Shown here piece after piece: positions 12,058-20,009 of a DNA stretch of 22,590 nt; positions within the stretch are counted from its first letter, which is position 1, and each line of letters starts with the position of its first letter. Source of the stretch: Oscillospiraceae bacterium (GTDB taxonomy: Bacteria; Bacillota_A; Clostridia; Oscillospirales; JAAYXM01); contig JAFXJK010000051.1 of assembly GCA_017532355.1 (NCBI GenBank), positions 1-22,590 on the forward strand. Reading direction: 5' to 3'. The translations under genes were made by a program, and so were the position numbers. The notes beneath the pieces are model-generated. The model made no database searches. It was not told where the DNA came from and saw nothing but the letters and a program-made list of their open reading frames with translations.

Positions 12058-14820
12058 ATGAGAGATACAGAACAGAGAATGGCGGCAAAGAAGTTTGCCG
12101 AGTATTGGACGGGAAAAGGATATGAAAAAGGTGAAAGTCAGCCGTTTTGGCTCGAACTCCTTGAAAATGTTTTCGGTGTTGAGAATCCTGCCCATTATAT
12201 AAAGTTTGAAGAACAGGTTCATTTAGACCACACGAGCTTTATTGACGGTTTTATCCCCGATACCCATGTTCTCATAGAACAAAAGGGGGCAGGTAAGGAC
12301 TTGCGAAAAGCGATAAAGCAGTCTGACGGAAGCTTGCTCACTCCGTTTCAGCAGGCGCAGAGGTATTCTGCTGTCCTTCCGTATTCCCAGCGTCCGCGTT
12401 GGATAATCACTTGCAATTTTGAAGAGTTTTTGATTTATGATATGGAAAAACCGACGGGTGAGCCTGAGAGTATCTTGCTGAAAGATTTTGCGAAGGACTA
12501 CTACCGCCTGCAGTTTCTTGTTGATAAGAATGATGAAAATATAAAACAAGAAATGGAAGTTTCAATAAAAGCTGGAAACATTGTAGGAGTGTTATATGAT
12601 GAGCTTTTAAAGCAGTACATAAACCCCGAGAGCGAAGAAACGCTCAAGAGTTTGAATCAGCTTTGTGTTCGACTCGTTTTTTGTCTATATGCAGAGGATG
12701 CAGGAATATTCGGTGGACATAACAAGTTCCATAATTACTTAAAATCGGTAGCAATAAAAGATGTTCGACGTGCGCTTATTGACCTTTTTCGCGTTCTTGA
12801 TACAAAGGAAGAAGAGCGTGACAAGTATCTTGATGCAGAGCTCCTTGCGTTTCCTTATGTTAACGGTGGTCTTTTTGCGGATGAAAATATTGAAATACCG
12901 CAGTTTAACGAAAAAATTGTAAATTTACTTCTCGAAAAGGCGAGCGAGGATTTCGATTGGAGCGGAATAAGCCCGACTATTTTCGGTGCGGTTTTTGAAA
13001 GCACATTAAACCCCGAAACCCGAAGAAGCGGAGGTATGCACTATACTTCAATCGAAAACATACATAAAGTCATCGATCCGTTGTTTTTGGATGAGCTTCG
13101 CGAAGAGCTTGACGAGATAAAGGAAATAAAAGTAGATAAAAAAAGAAACGCTTGTCTTGACGAGTTTGCGGACAAGCTTGCAAGTCTTACTTTCCTTGAC
13201 CCTGCTTGCGGAAGCGGAAATTTCTTGACTGAAACATATATGTCGCTTCGTAAACTCGAAAATGAAGCTTTGCTTGTCAAAACAAAGGGACAGATGCTTC
13301 TTGATATGGATAATGTGATAAAAGTATCTATCGGTCAGTTTTACGGAATTGAGATAAACGACTTTGCCGTAACTGTCGCAAAAACTGCTCTTTGGATAGC
13401 GGAAAGCCAGATGCTCAAAAAGACAGAAGATATTATCCATATGAGTATTGATTTTCTTCCACTAAAGTCCTACGCGAACATCGTGGAAGGCAACGCCCTT
13501 CGTATAGATTGGGAATCGGTTGTACCGAAGAATAAACTCAACTATATTATGGGTAACCCACCGTTTGTGGGGGCGAAATATCAAACTAAAAATCAACACC
13601 AAGACCTGATTGAATTGAATACAGGAATAAAGGATATTGGATTGCTAGATTATGTAGGTGGTTGGTATATTAAGGCATCTCAATATATGTCTAATGCAAG
13701 GATAGAAGCTGCGTTTGTTTCTACAAATTCAATTACTCAAGGTGGTGCTCCTGCAATATTATGGAAATATCTCATCAATCGTTTTGAAACGACGATTAAT
13801 TTTGCTCATAAAACATTTGTGTGGAACAGCGAAGCAAATGAAAAGGCATCGGTGCATTGCGTTATTATAGGGTTTTCTAACGCAGTGAGAAGGAGAAAGA
13901 AAAGTCTTTTTTCGAGTAATTCGCAGCTAAAAGAAGTTGATAACATATCCCCATATTTAGTCGAGGGACCGAGCATTCTTGTAGAAAAAAGAAATAAACC
14001 GATATGCGATGTTAATGTTATGGTTGCGGGGAATAAAGGGGTAAAATGTCTTCCTCTTATGCTGAGTGTTGAGGAAAAAGAAGAATTGTGCAAGAAAGAA
14101 CCAGAAGCAGAAAAGTATATTAAAAGAATGATTGGTTCGGCAGAGTTTATCAATGATATACAAAGATATTGTCTTTGGTTAGTTGATTGTCCGCCTAGCG
14201 AGTTAAGAAAAATGCCATTGGTGATGAAAAGAGTACAAGCAGTTAGGGAAGAGAGATTAGCGAGTAGCGATAAGCAGGCACAAATACTTTCGGATACTCC
14301 GTCTCTGTTTAGGGATAGAAATAATCCCAAAACAGCTATAATTGTTCCATTGGTTTCTTCTGAACGTAGAAGATATATTCCTATAGGATATATTGATGAT
14401 TCTGTGATTGCAAATAATAAAGTGAGTATGATTCCTAATGGTACGATATATGATTTTGGAATATTGACTTCTAATGTTCATAATGCGTGGATGAGAGTTG
14501 TGTCAATGAGAATGAAAAGTGACTACAGTTATTCGCTAGCAATTGTCTACAACAACTTCCCGTGGCCGACACCGACGGCGGAGCAGAAAGCGAAGATAGA
14601 AAAGACAGCGCAGGCTATACTTGATGCCCGTGCTCTCTATCATGATTGCTCTCTCGCTGACCTTTATGACGAGTTGACTATGCCACCTGAACTTCGACGC
14701 GCGCATCAGGAAAACGACAAGGCGGTTATGCAGGCTTACGGCTTCTGGGGCAAACTCAATTCCGAGAGCGAATGTGTTGCCGAGCTTATGAAGATGCATC
14801 AGCGTTTGACAGAAGAATAA
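12058..14820 (+). CDS. MmeI-like type IIG restriction-modification enzyme (class I DNA methyltransferase)
   Basis: A 920-residue single-chain enzyme of the MmeI family, in which cleavage, methylation and target recognition share one polypeptide. The N-terminal nuclease motif D-X10-E-X-K is visible as D63, E74, K76 (FIDGFIPDTHVLIEQK). A helical spacer (about 150-330) leads to the methyltransferase domain with motif I FLDPACGSGNF (379-389), FYGIEIND and motif IV NPPF (500-503, adenine-specific type). Target recognition and C-terminal domains follow, ending in the family pattern YNNFPWPTPT, ILDARALY, SLADLYDELTMPPELRRAHQENDKAVMQAYGF. All parts look intact, so it is probably active. It starts 10 bases after the LacI-family gene (AGGTG overlaps that gene's stop), so the two are probably one transcript. 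From about 13560 to 14540 the composition changes to AT-rich with AGA/AGG arginine codons. Confidence 0.93.
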   Translation: MRDTEQRMAAKKFAEYWTGKGYEKGESQPFWLELLENVFGVENPAHYIKFEEQVHLDHTSFIDGFIPDTHVLIEQKGAGKDLRKAIKQSDGSLLTPFQQAQRYSAVLPYSQRPRWIITCNFEEFLIYDMEKPTGEPESILLKDFAKDYYRLQFLVDKNDENIKQEMEVSIKAGNIVGVLYDELLKQYINPESEETLKSLNQLCVRLVFCLYAEDAGIFGGHNKFHNYLKSVAIKDVRRALIDLFRVLDTKEEERDKYLDAELLAFPYVNGGLFADENIEIPQFNEKIVNLLLEKASEDFDWSGISPTIFGAVFESTLNPETRRSGGMHYTSIENIHKVIDPLFLDELREELDEIKEIKVDKKRNACLDEFADKLASLTFLDPACGSGNFLTETYMSLRKLENEALLVKTKGQMLLDMDNVIKVSIGQFYGIEINDFAVTVAKTALWIAESQMLKKTEDIIHMSIDFLPLKSYANIVEGNALRIDWESVVPKNKLNYIMGNPPFVGAKYQTKNQHQDLIELNTGIKDIGLLDYVGGWYIKASQYMSNARIEAAFVSTNSITQGGAPAILWKYLINRFETTINFAHKTFVWNSEANEKASVHCVIIGFSNAVRRRKKSLFSSNSQLKEVDNISPYLVEGPSILVEKRNKPICDVNVMVAGNKGVKCLPLMLSVEEKEELCKKEPEAEKYIKRMIGSAEFINDIQRYCLWLVDCPPSELRKMPLVMKRVQAVREERLASSDKQAQILSDTPSLFRDRNNPKTAIIVPLVSSERRRYIPIGYIDDSVIANNKVSMIPNGTIYDFGILTSNVHNAWMRVVSMRMKSDYSYSLAIVYNNFPWPTPTAEQKAKIEKTAQAILDARALYHDCSLADLYDELTMPPELRRAHQENDKAVMQAYGFWGKLNSESECVAELMKMHQRLTEE

Positions 14821-14898
14821 AGATCTTTTCTTCGGCGGTGGTCGGAAGTGTAGGATTTTAGGAACAGAAACACTGTGTTTTGTTAAAGGAGTATTACT

Positions 14899-15648
14899 AT
14901 GAAAACAGGAATTGTGTCGGTGACTTTCAGGAATAAGGACATTCCGACTGTTTTTGAATATGCAAAGACGGCAGGAATAGAGGGCATCGGTTGGAGCGTC
15001 GGAGAAAATCACGTTGTGATCGGTGATGCGGAGCGTACATCTCTCATTAAAAAGCTGTCGTCTGAAACGGGGATAGAAATCTTTTCTCTTGCCTCGTATT
15101 GCTATATGTATGACTTTGACGAGTGCGTGAAGACGCTCGAGACAGCTCGCGAGCTCACCGCGCCCGTAATCAGAATCTGGGCAGGCAGAAAGGGAAGTGC
15201 CGTTTGCAGTGCGGAAGAGTATGACCTTATTGTGGAAAACACCGTCAAAATGGCTCGCCTTGCAAAAGAGTATTCGATAAAGCTCTGTTTTGAGTATCAC
15301 CCGAACACGCTTACGGATAATGCAGACGAAGCGGTAAAGCTCATAAAGAGAATAAATTGCGATAACGTCGGTCTTTATTGGCAGATGCAGGGAGGACTCT
15401 CTTTTGAGGAGAATAAGAGGGATTTTGAAAAGGTGAAACCGTACGTCTTCGGGAATGTGCATCTTAATAATTACAGTGATGAAACGGGTTATAAACCGCT
15501 TGAAGAGATATACGACGACCTTTGCGGATATTTTAAAGACGCAGACAAGGAATACAATCTTATGATAGAGTTCGTAAAAGGCGGAACGCTCGAGTCCCTC
15601 ATAGCAGATGCAAACACGGTAAGGAAGGCCCTACCGAAGAGGTTTTGA
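14899..15648 (+). CDS. Sugar phosphate isomerase/epimerase-like TIM-barrel protein
   Basis: A 249-residue member of the xylose-isomerase-like/AP endonuclease 2 superfamily. It starts with MKTGIVSVTFRNKDIPTVFEYAKTAGIEGIGW, a normal first beta-alpha unit, and has metal-site candidates at E132 and H134 (CFEYHPNTLTD), H188 (GNVHLNNY) and E224 (MIEFVKGG). The usual Asp/His pair of strand 6 is replaced by LYWQ (159-162), a variation I believe occurs among uncharacterised relatives. It probably isomerises or epimerises a small sugar or sugar-acid; the substrate is unknown. AAAGGAG at 14886 sets the start. It lies 78 bases after the MmeI-like gene, with no terminator seen in that gap. Confidence 0.82.
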   Translation: MKTGIVSVTFRNKDIPTVFEYAKTAGIEGIGWSVGENHVVIGDAERTSLIKKLSSETGIEIFSLASYCYMYDFDECVKTLETARELTAPVIRIWAGRKGSAVCSAEEYDLIVENTVKMARLAKEYSIKLCFEYHPNTLTDNADEAVKLIKRINCDNVGLYWQMQGGLSFEENKRDFEKVKPYVFGNVHLNNYSDETGYKPLEEIYDDLCGYFKDADKEYNLMIEFVKGGTLESLIADANTVRKALPKRF

Positions 15649-15687
15649 GCATAAGGAACGTAAAATAAGAGGTGGCTTGACTGTCCA

Positions 15688-15716
15688 TTGACGATTAACG
15701 CTGATTGTTGTAGCAT
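15688..15716 (+). promoter_or_regulatory. Candidate promoter of the XRE-membrane gene
   Basis: TTGACG (15688-15693), a 17-base spacer and TAGCAT (15711-15716). The -10 matches four of six positions; moderate support. Confidence 0.5.
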
Positions 15717-15737
15717 GGTGGGCGGAGGTGCTCGAAT

Positions 15738-16733
15738 ATGACTGACAAAAAAACATTCGGCTCGTTTATAAAGGAAAAACGAACCGAGAAAAACTATTCA
15801 CAAAAAGATTTGGCTGAGATGCTCTTTGTCACGGAAGGTGCCGTGAGTAAGTGGGAGAGAGGCGTGTCGTATCCCGATATAACTCTCATTTCCGACATTT
15901 GTCGAGTTCTTGATATAAGTGAACATGAGCTTCTTAGTGCATCAACCGATACAGACACAAGAAAAATAAAGCACGAAGCGCGCAAGTTCCGTACAATTCG
16001 AGCTACATGGTTCTGGATTCCGACAATATCCTATGCCGTTGCGCTTTTGGTCTGTTTTATTTGCAATCTCGCTGTGAATGGTACTTTGTCGTGGTTTTTT
16101 GTGGTATTGACCGCACTTCTATGCGCTTACTCTTTCGTGCCGACGTTTACCTCGTTTTTTAAGGAAAAGAAGCTTCTCGGTTTTGTATCGACAAGCTTTG
16201 TTTCAATTTGCATTCTTTTATTTACCTGTTCGGCATATAGAAAAACTTTGTTTTGGTTTCCGACGGCATGTATCGGAGTTTTAATGGGATATATATTGCT
16301 CTTTGCTCCTCTGTTGCTGTCAAAAACAAGGATCAAACAGTATAGCTTTATTATCGTATCGGTCTTGGAGTTTACTCTTGTTCTTCTTTTGTTTCTTGCC
16401 ATAAACGCTTTTTCTCCGTTTATGCTTACCTCTGCAATAAAGATGACATGCTTCGGGTTTGCACCCGTTTTTCTTTGTGGATTTATCTACATACTGCGAT
16501 TTGATTCGTTTCTTAAAGCAGGTATCTGTACGTTGTTTTGCACTGTGGCGTATTACTTTACAGGGCATATCGTGAACCGCTTGTTTAACCTTTCGGAAAA
16601 CTATTATCAGGTTAATTTCAACAACTGGGAACAGTACACGAGCGGAAATGTTCTCTTTATCATTTTGTTGTCAGCTCTGTTTATGAGTGTTACCCTTATC
16701 GGTGTTGGTGCTTTCAGAATAAAAAAACGATAA
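15738..16733 (+). CDS. XRE-family HTH protein with eight membrane helices
   Basis: A 331-residue fusion. Residues about 7-66 form an XRE/Cro-C1 helix-turn-helix (GSFIKEKRTEKNYSQKDLAEMLFVTEGAVSKWERG, then YPDITLISDICRVLDIS). A basic linker leads to about eight hydrophobic segments (roughly 92-112, 117-135, 147-164, 172-194, 203-223, 237-253, 259-276, 303-323). It should be a membrane-tethered DNA-binding protein. The type is common in Clostridia and mostly uncharacterised; bacteriocin or antibiotic stress and envelope sensing have been suggested for relatives. GGAGG lies nine bases before the ATG. No ABC transporter or peptide gene is beside it, so its target is not evident. A bidirectional terminator follows. 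Confidence 0.88.
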   Translation: MTDKKTFGSFIKEKRTEKNYSQKDLAEMLFVTEGAVSKWERGVSYPDITLISDICRVLDISEHELLSASTDTDTRKIKHEARKFRTIRATWFWIPTISYAVALLVCFICNLAVNGTLSWFFVVLTALLCAYSFVPTFTSFFKEKKLLGFVSTSFVSICILLFTCSAYRKTLFWFPTACIGVLMGYILLFAPLLLSKTRIKQYSFIIVSVLEFTLVLLLFLAINAFSPFMLTSAIKMTCFGFAPVFLCGFIYILRFDSFLKAGICTLFCTVAYYFTGHIVNRLFNLSENYYQVNFNNWEQYTSGNVLFIILLSALFMSVTLIGVGAFRIKKR

Positions 16734-16751
16734 AACTAAAACGTATAATAA

Positions 16752-16780
16752 AAAGCCGAGTGGAAAGTCCACTCGGCTTT
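16752..16780. terminator. Bidirectional terminator between the XRE gene and the PIG-L gene
   Basis: A perfect 13-base stem, AAAGCCGAGTGGA with TCCACTCGGCTTT, loop AAG. The minus side continues as TTTTATTATACG, giving a T-run for the DegT/isomerase/PIG-L transcript; the plus side ends in the stem's own TTT. Confidence 0.9.
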
Positions 16781-16791
16781 CGTTATGCAAT

Positions 16792-17508
16792 TTACGGAAG
16801 AAGTCTTCCCGGTGTCATACGGTAAGCGTCGTTGCAACGAACGAATGCTTCAGCATACTTAACACCGCACTGCATGCCACGGTACTTAGCTGTGATGGTC
16901 ATATCTTCTGTGAAGGTATCCTCAGCTGAGAAACCTGCATAGTTGTCTGCCATCCACTGCTGCTGACTCTCGTGGCAGAGGAACATCTTCTTCTTTGTCT
17001 CGAAGTAGTCAGTGATGTCAACATAGTCAGTCGGGATGAATCCCATACCCTTTGCCGGCTCGAAGTAGTAGATAATCGGGAGAGTCGGGCACGGCTCTTC
17101 TTCTGTCTCAAGCTTTGCAATCGGAATCATAACCTGAATGTCGTTTATGATTTTTGATGTAAGCATGTGGTCAGGGTTGTAGTCGTGCGGGTTGTGAGTG
17201 AGGATAACGTCTGCCTTGCAGTGACGAACGAGGTTGATAAACTTCATGCGGACAGAAACATCCTCATAGAAGAGCTCATCATCGTAGTCGAGGCAGATGT
17301 ATTCAGCACCGATGATAGAAGCACTTTTTGCAGCTTCTGCCTTACGGATAGCGCCGATTTCTTCCTTCGGGAGAGTAGCGGAACCGATGTTGCCGTTTGT
17401 AGCTGTAGCGATGAAAACCTTATGGCCTTCTGCAGCGTACTTAGCAAGAGTACCGGCACAGTTGATTTCTATATCGTCCGGATGTGCGCCAATAGCGAGA
17501 ATATTCAT
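16792..17508 (-). CDS. PIG-L (LmbE) family deacetylase
   Basis: A 238-residue zinc-dependent N-deacetylase. The metal site is complete: AHPDD (residues 8-12, His 9 and Asp 12) and HDYNPDH (108-114, His 114), with ATNGNIG and a conserved RKAEA helix after them. Family members remove acyl groups from N-acetylglucosamine-type substrates (GlcNAc-PI, GlcNAc-inositol, diacetylchitobiose, bacillithiol precursors). As the last gene of an operon with a DegT aminotransferase and a xylose-isomerase-like enzyme it may deacetylate an N-acylated amino sugar, which is inference. AAAGGAG lies nine bases before the ATG. A strong hairpin separates it from the isomerase gene and may reduce or time its expression. 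Confidence 0.9.
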   Translation of the reverse strand: MNILAIGAHPDDIEINCAGTLAKYAAEGHKVFIATATNGNIGSATLPKEEIGAIRKAEAAKSASIIGAEYICLDYDDELFYEDVSVRMKFINLVRHCKADVILTHNPHDYNPDHMLTSKIINDIQVMIPIAKLETEEEPCPTLPIIYYFEPAKGMGFIPTDYVDITDYFETKKKMFLCHESQQQWMADNYAGFSAEDTFTEDMTITAKYRGMQCGVKYAEAFVRCNDAYRMTPGRLLP

Positions 17509-17535
17509 ACTTTTTTGCTCCTTTGTAAAAAGTCA

Positions 17536-17559
17536 GAGGGTGGGTTTTAACCCACCCTC
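17536..17559 (-). terminator. Intercistronic hairpin before the PIG-L gene
   Basis: A perfect 11-base stem, GAGGGTGGGTT with AACCCACCCTC, TT/AA centre. On the minus strand CTGAC then TTTTT follows, so it is an imperfect terminator or a partial attenuator or mRNA stabiliser. It lies 27 bases before the PIG-L start. Confidence 0.6.
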
Positions 17560-17590
17560 AATTTGAATTTAATTCTTTAAAGCAGGTGGA

Positions 17591-18625
17591 TTAGTTGAGG
17601 CCCATGAGGAGCTCCATGACATACATCTCGAGCTTCTCGTAGTCGCGCTCTGCAACACACTTTGCCTGATAGTCGTAATCGAACTTCTCAGCCTTTGCTT
17701 CAAGAGCCTTAGCGATCTTAAGGCTGTTGATGAGGTGCTGGTAGCTGCCTTCCTGCTTCTGAGTTCTCATAACCTTAACGTCAAGGCCGATGTACTCGCC
17801 GTTCTTACCAAAGCCTGTCTCCATAAGAACCTTCATCTGGTTGAATGCAGCACGGAGGTTCTCAACGCCGAAGCTCTTGTCCTGGTCGTACTTAATGCCG
17901 TTCTGGTCGTTGAGGTGAACGCCCCAGAGCTTGCCCATAGCTGATGCAAAGCCGATTTCGCTTGCCGGATCAAGGCCTGCGAGCATTGCGTGAGCAGACT
18001 CGAGAAGACCACCAACACGTGACGGATCCTTAGAAGCAGCAGAGATAGCCATGCAGTGACCCATTGTCGGGCAAACGCTTCTGTCGATCGGCTCGTTCGG
18101 CTTTGTCTCAATCATGATCTTGATGTTCTTGTCGTAGTCGAGCATCTTGTCGATAGCTTCGATAAGGCGCTTTGTGGACTCAACCGGGCTCTTGCTCTCG
18201 TAGCAGAGTGTGCCTTCACGAGCAAGCCAGAGAACGATCTTGTCGCATCCGAGAACGTTAGCGATGTCGATTGAGCGGTATGCTCTCCACATTGCGTACT
18301 CGCGGTCTTCAGCGCTGTTGGAGCAGAAGCCGCCGTCTGTTGTGTGCGGATCGAACCAGAGACGCGGAGCAACGAACTCAGCAGCGAGATCGTACTTATC
18401 GAGGAGAGCCTTTACCTTCTTAGCTTCTTCGATGATTTCTGCCTCTGTGTAGTTGTTGATGTTCGGAACAGCATCGTCATCATGGAACTGAATAGCATCA
18501 AAACCGATTTCTTTGAAAGTTTTGATCTTCTCTTCGAAGGGGATAGAATCGCGAACGGCCGGGCCGTAAGCGTCTGCACCTTCGTGAACGTTCCAGGGAC
18601 CTACTGAATACTTAAATCTTGACAT
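17591..18625 (-). CDS. Compact xylose-isomerase-like enzyme
   Basis: A 344-residue TIM barrel with the class marks of metal-dependent aldose-ketose isomerases. Compared from memory with XylA: FHDDD (47-51) matches FHDRD with the catalytic His/Asp pair; LWLAREG (132-138) matches WGGREG; IETKPNEP (172-179) supplies the Glu/Lys pair; ESAHAMLAG (209-217) matches EANHATLAG; KYDQDKSFG (245-253) matches the WDTDQF metal site; and GLDVKVMR (280-287) matches FDAKVRR. It lacks the long C-terminal tail of ordinary XylA (about 390-440 residues), so oligomerisation and substrate may differ. AGGAGGT precedes the ATG. It follows the aminotransferase by 40 bases and shows strongly biased codon use (many CTT/CTC, GTT, AAG), suggesting high expression. 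Confidence 0.88.
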   Translation of the reverse strand: MSRFKYSVGPWNVHEGADAYGPAVRDSIPFEEKIKTFKEIGFDAIQFHDDDAVPNINNYTEAEIIEEAKKVKALLDKYDLAAEFVAPRLWFDPHTTDGGFCSNSAEDREYAMWRAYRSIDIANVLGCDKIVLWLAREGTLCYESKSPVESTKRLIEAIDKMLDYDKNIKIMIETKPNEPIDRSVCPTMGHCMAISAASKDPSRVGGLLESAHAMLAGLDPASEIGFASAMGKLWGVHLNDQNGIKYDQDKSFGVENLRAAFNQMKVLMETGFGKNGEYIGLDVKVMRTQKQEGSYQHLINSLKIAKALEAKAEKFDYDYQAKCVAERDYEKLEMYVMELLMGLN

Positions 18626-18665
18626 AATAATTGACCTCCTGTAATTTATATTTTAATTTTTAAAA

Positions 18666-19880
18666 TTAAAGGCTGAGGATGATTTCTCTGAGGTTTGCAG
18701 CAACTGCCTTGATCTCTTCCTCTGTTGAGAGGATGTTGATACCGTAACCGGATCCGAGACCCTTGTCAACAACACCGACGGAGATGTTGACTGCGCGCTC
18801 GAGGATAGCGTCTGTCTGCGGGAGCATGTGCTTCTTGTACTCTCTGTCGTTTACGTTCATTGTCGGAGCCGGCATCATCTTGTTGAGAACCTGCTCCATG
18901 TTGTTGTAAACGTGCCAGCCGGAGTAAGCAATCGGTCTGCCGCCTGTCTTCTCGCAGAACTTCTCAGCGAGTTCCTTAGTATCGAAGAGGAGTGTAAGGA
19001 GTGTAGCACACTCACCCTCGTCGTTGATCTTTCTGAAGGAGATGTGCGGAAGGTCAGCAAGGAGACCCTTGAGCATTGCCTTCTTAGCACGGAGTGTAGC
19101 GAGGATTTCGTCGAGCTTACGTGTCTGAGCAAGAGCAACAGCACCAGTGAGCTCGTTCATTCTCATGTTGATACCGAGGATGGAACGGTTGCCGACTTCA
19201 ACACCTGTACGGTTCGGCTTGTGGCCCTGATCGTGGTAGCCGAAAGCTCTCTCGTAGAGGTTCTCGTCGTTAGTGATAACAGCACCGCCGTCACCTGTGG
19301 AGATTGTCTTGAATACGTTGAGTGAGAAAGCACCGATGTTACCGATAGTACCGACTCTCTTGCCCTTGTAGCTTGCGCCAACAGCCTGGCAGCAGTCCTC
19401 AAGAACGTAGAGGCCGTGCTTCTTAGCGATAGCCATGATAGCATCGAGGTCACACGGGTTACCGAGCATATGTACCGGGAGGATAGCCTTTGTCTTCGGA
19501 GTGATGAGTGCTTCAATCTTTGTCGGGTCAATTGTGAGAGACTCGTCGATTTCAGCGAGAACCGGGATAGCACCTGCCATCATGATTGTAGAGATAGAAG
19601 CGATGAATGTGTAACCCGGAACGATTACTTCGTCGCCGCCACCGATTCCGAGAGCTGCAAGAGAAGCGAGGAGTGAGCAAGTGCCGCTTGTTGTAGCAAC
19701 AGCGTACTTAGCACCCATAACCTTCTTGAGTTCATCCTCGAAATCTACAACCTTATGTGTGTAGCCTTCGTCACCTATTGCGCCGTAACGGAAAAGATAT
19801 CTTCCGTCAAGGACTTCCATAACTTCTTTTCTTTCTTCGTCACCGAATACGAATGATCCGGGACCGCCTGATCTTGCCAT
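18666..19880 (-). CDS. DegT/DnrJ/EryC1/StrS-family aminotransferase
   Basis: A 404-residue PLP-dependent sugar aminotransferase-type protein. It shows TTSGTCSLLASLAALGIGGGDEVIVPGYTFIAS (64-96), EDCCQAVGA (161-169, Asp 162 facing the pyridine nitrogen) and FSLNVFKTISTGDGGAVI (185-202), where Lys 191 is the expected Schiff-base residue. Family members move an amino group from glutamate or glutamine to a keto sugar; some work in reverse or act as dehydratases, but those lack the lysine, which is present here. As the first gene of an operon with an isomerase and a PIG-L deacetylase, a role in amino-sugar making or breakdown is likely; direction and substrate are unknown. AGGAGGCG sets the start. 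Codon use is as biased as in the next gene. Confidence 0.9.
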   Translation of the reverse strand: MARSGGPGSFVFGDEERKEVMEVLDGRYLFRYGAIGDEGYTHKVVDFEDELKKVMGAKYAVATTSGTCSLLASLAALGIGGGDEVIVPGYTFIASISTIMMAGAIPVLAEIDESLTIDPTKIEALITPKTKAILPVHMLGNPCDLDAIMAIAKKHGLYVLEDCCQAVGASYKGKRVGTIGNIGAFSLNVFKTISTGDGGAVITNDENLYERAFGYHDQGHKPNRTGVEVGNRSILGINMRMNELTGAVALAQTRKLDEILATLRAKKAMLKGLLADLPHISFRKINDEGECATLLTLLFDTKELAEKFCEKTGGRPIAYSGWHVYNNMEQVLNKMMPAPTMNVNDREYKKHMLPQTDAILERAVNISVGVVDKGLGSGYGINILSTEEEIKAVAANLREIILSL

Positions 19881-19919
19881 AATGGTCGCCTCCTGATTAA
19901 ATTTTTGGATTATGGGTTA

Positions 19920-19948
19920 ATTATACTAAATCGTTTTAGTTTTGTCAA
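19920..19948 (-). promoter_or_regulatory. Perfect-consensus promoter of the DegT/isomerase/PIG-L operon
   Basis: On the minus strand TTGACA (19943-19948), exactly 17 bases, and TATAAT (19920-19925). A match at all twelve positions is rare and means very strong basal activity. The spacer is occupied by a palindrome, so repression is expected. Confidence 0.9.
19925..19940. promoter_or_regulatory. LacI-type operator inside the promoter spacer
   Basis: ACTAAAACGATTTAGT (minus strand) is a 16-base near-perfect palindrome with one mismatched pair and the central CG typical of LacI-family sites. It fills the region between -35 and -10, where a bound repressor would block RNA polymerase. It differs from the CcpA cre consensus at the outer TG/CA positions. 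The LacI-family protein encoded at 11052 is the nearest candidate, but a regulator elsewhere is equally possible. Confidence 0.7.
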
Positions 19949-19956
19949 TAACTTTC

Positions 19957-19993
19957 CGCGAGATTTAACAATTTTTATTTTGTAAATTTCGCG
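19957..19993 (-). other. Hairpin at the end of the DUF4380 gene
   Basis: CGCGAAATTT and AAATCTCGCG (minus strand) form a ten-base stem with one mismatch around a long AT-rich loop. There is no clear T-run, so it is at best a weak terminator between the DUF4380 gene and the operon promoter. Confidence 0.35.
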
Positions 19994-20009
19994 CAAAGCA
20001 GAAACAGGA

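Noticed and set aside
13560..14540. Insertion sequence or foreign gene inside the MmeI-like gene
   Set aside because: The reading frame stays open and in register, with no transposase, inverted ends or duplication; a domain replacement explains the composition change better.
14536..15462. A 308-codon minus-strand ORF
   Set aside because: It is antisense to the MmeI C terminus and the TIM-barrel gene, both with clear family motifs, and its product is a Cys/Arg/His-rich shadow with no pattern.
19925..19940. CcpA cre site
   Set aside because: It shares the central CG and A/T flanks but lacks the outer TG...CA bases of the cre consensus, so another LacI-family protein is more likely.
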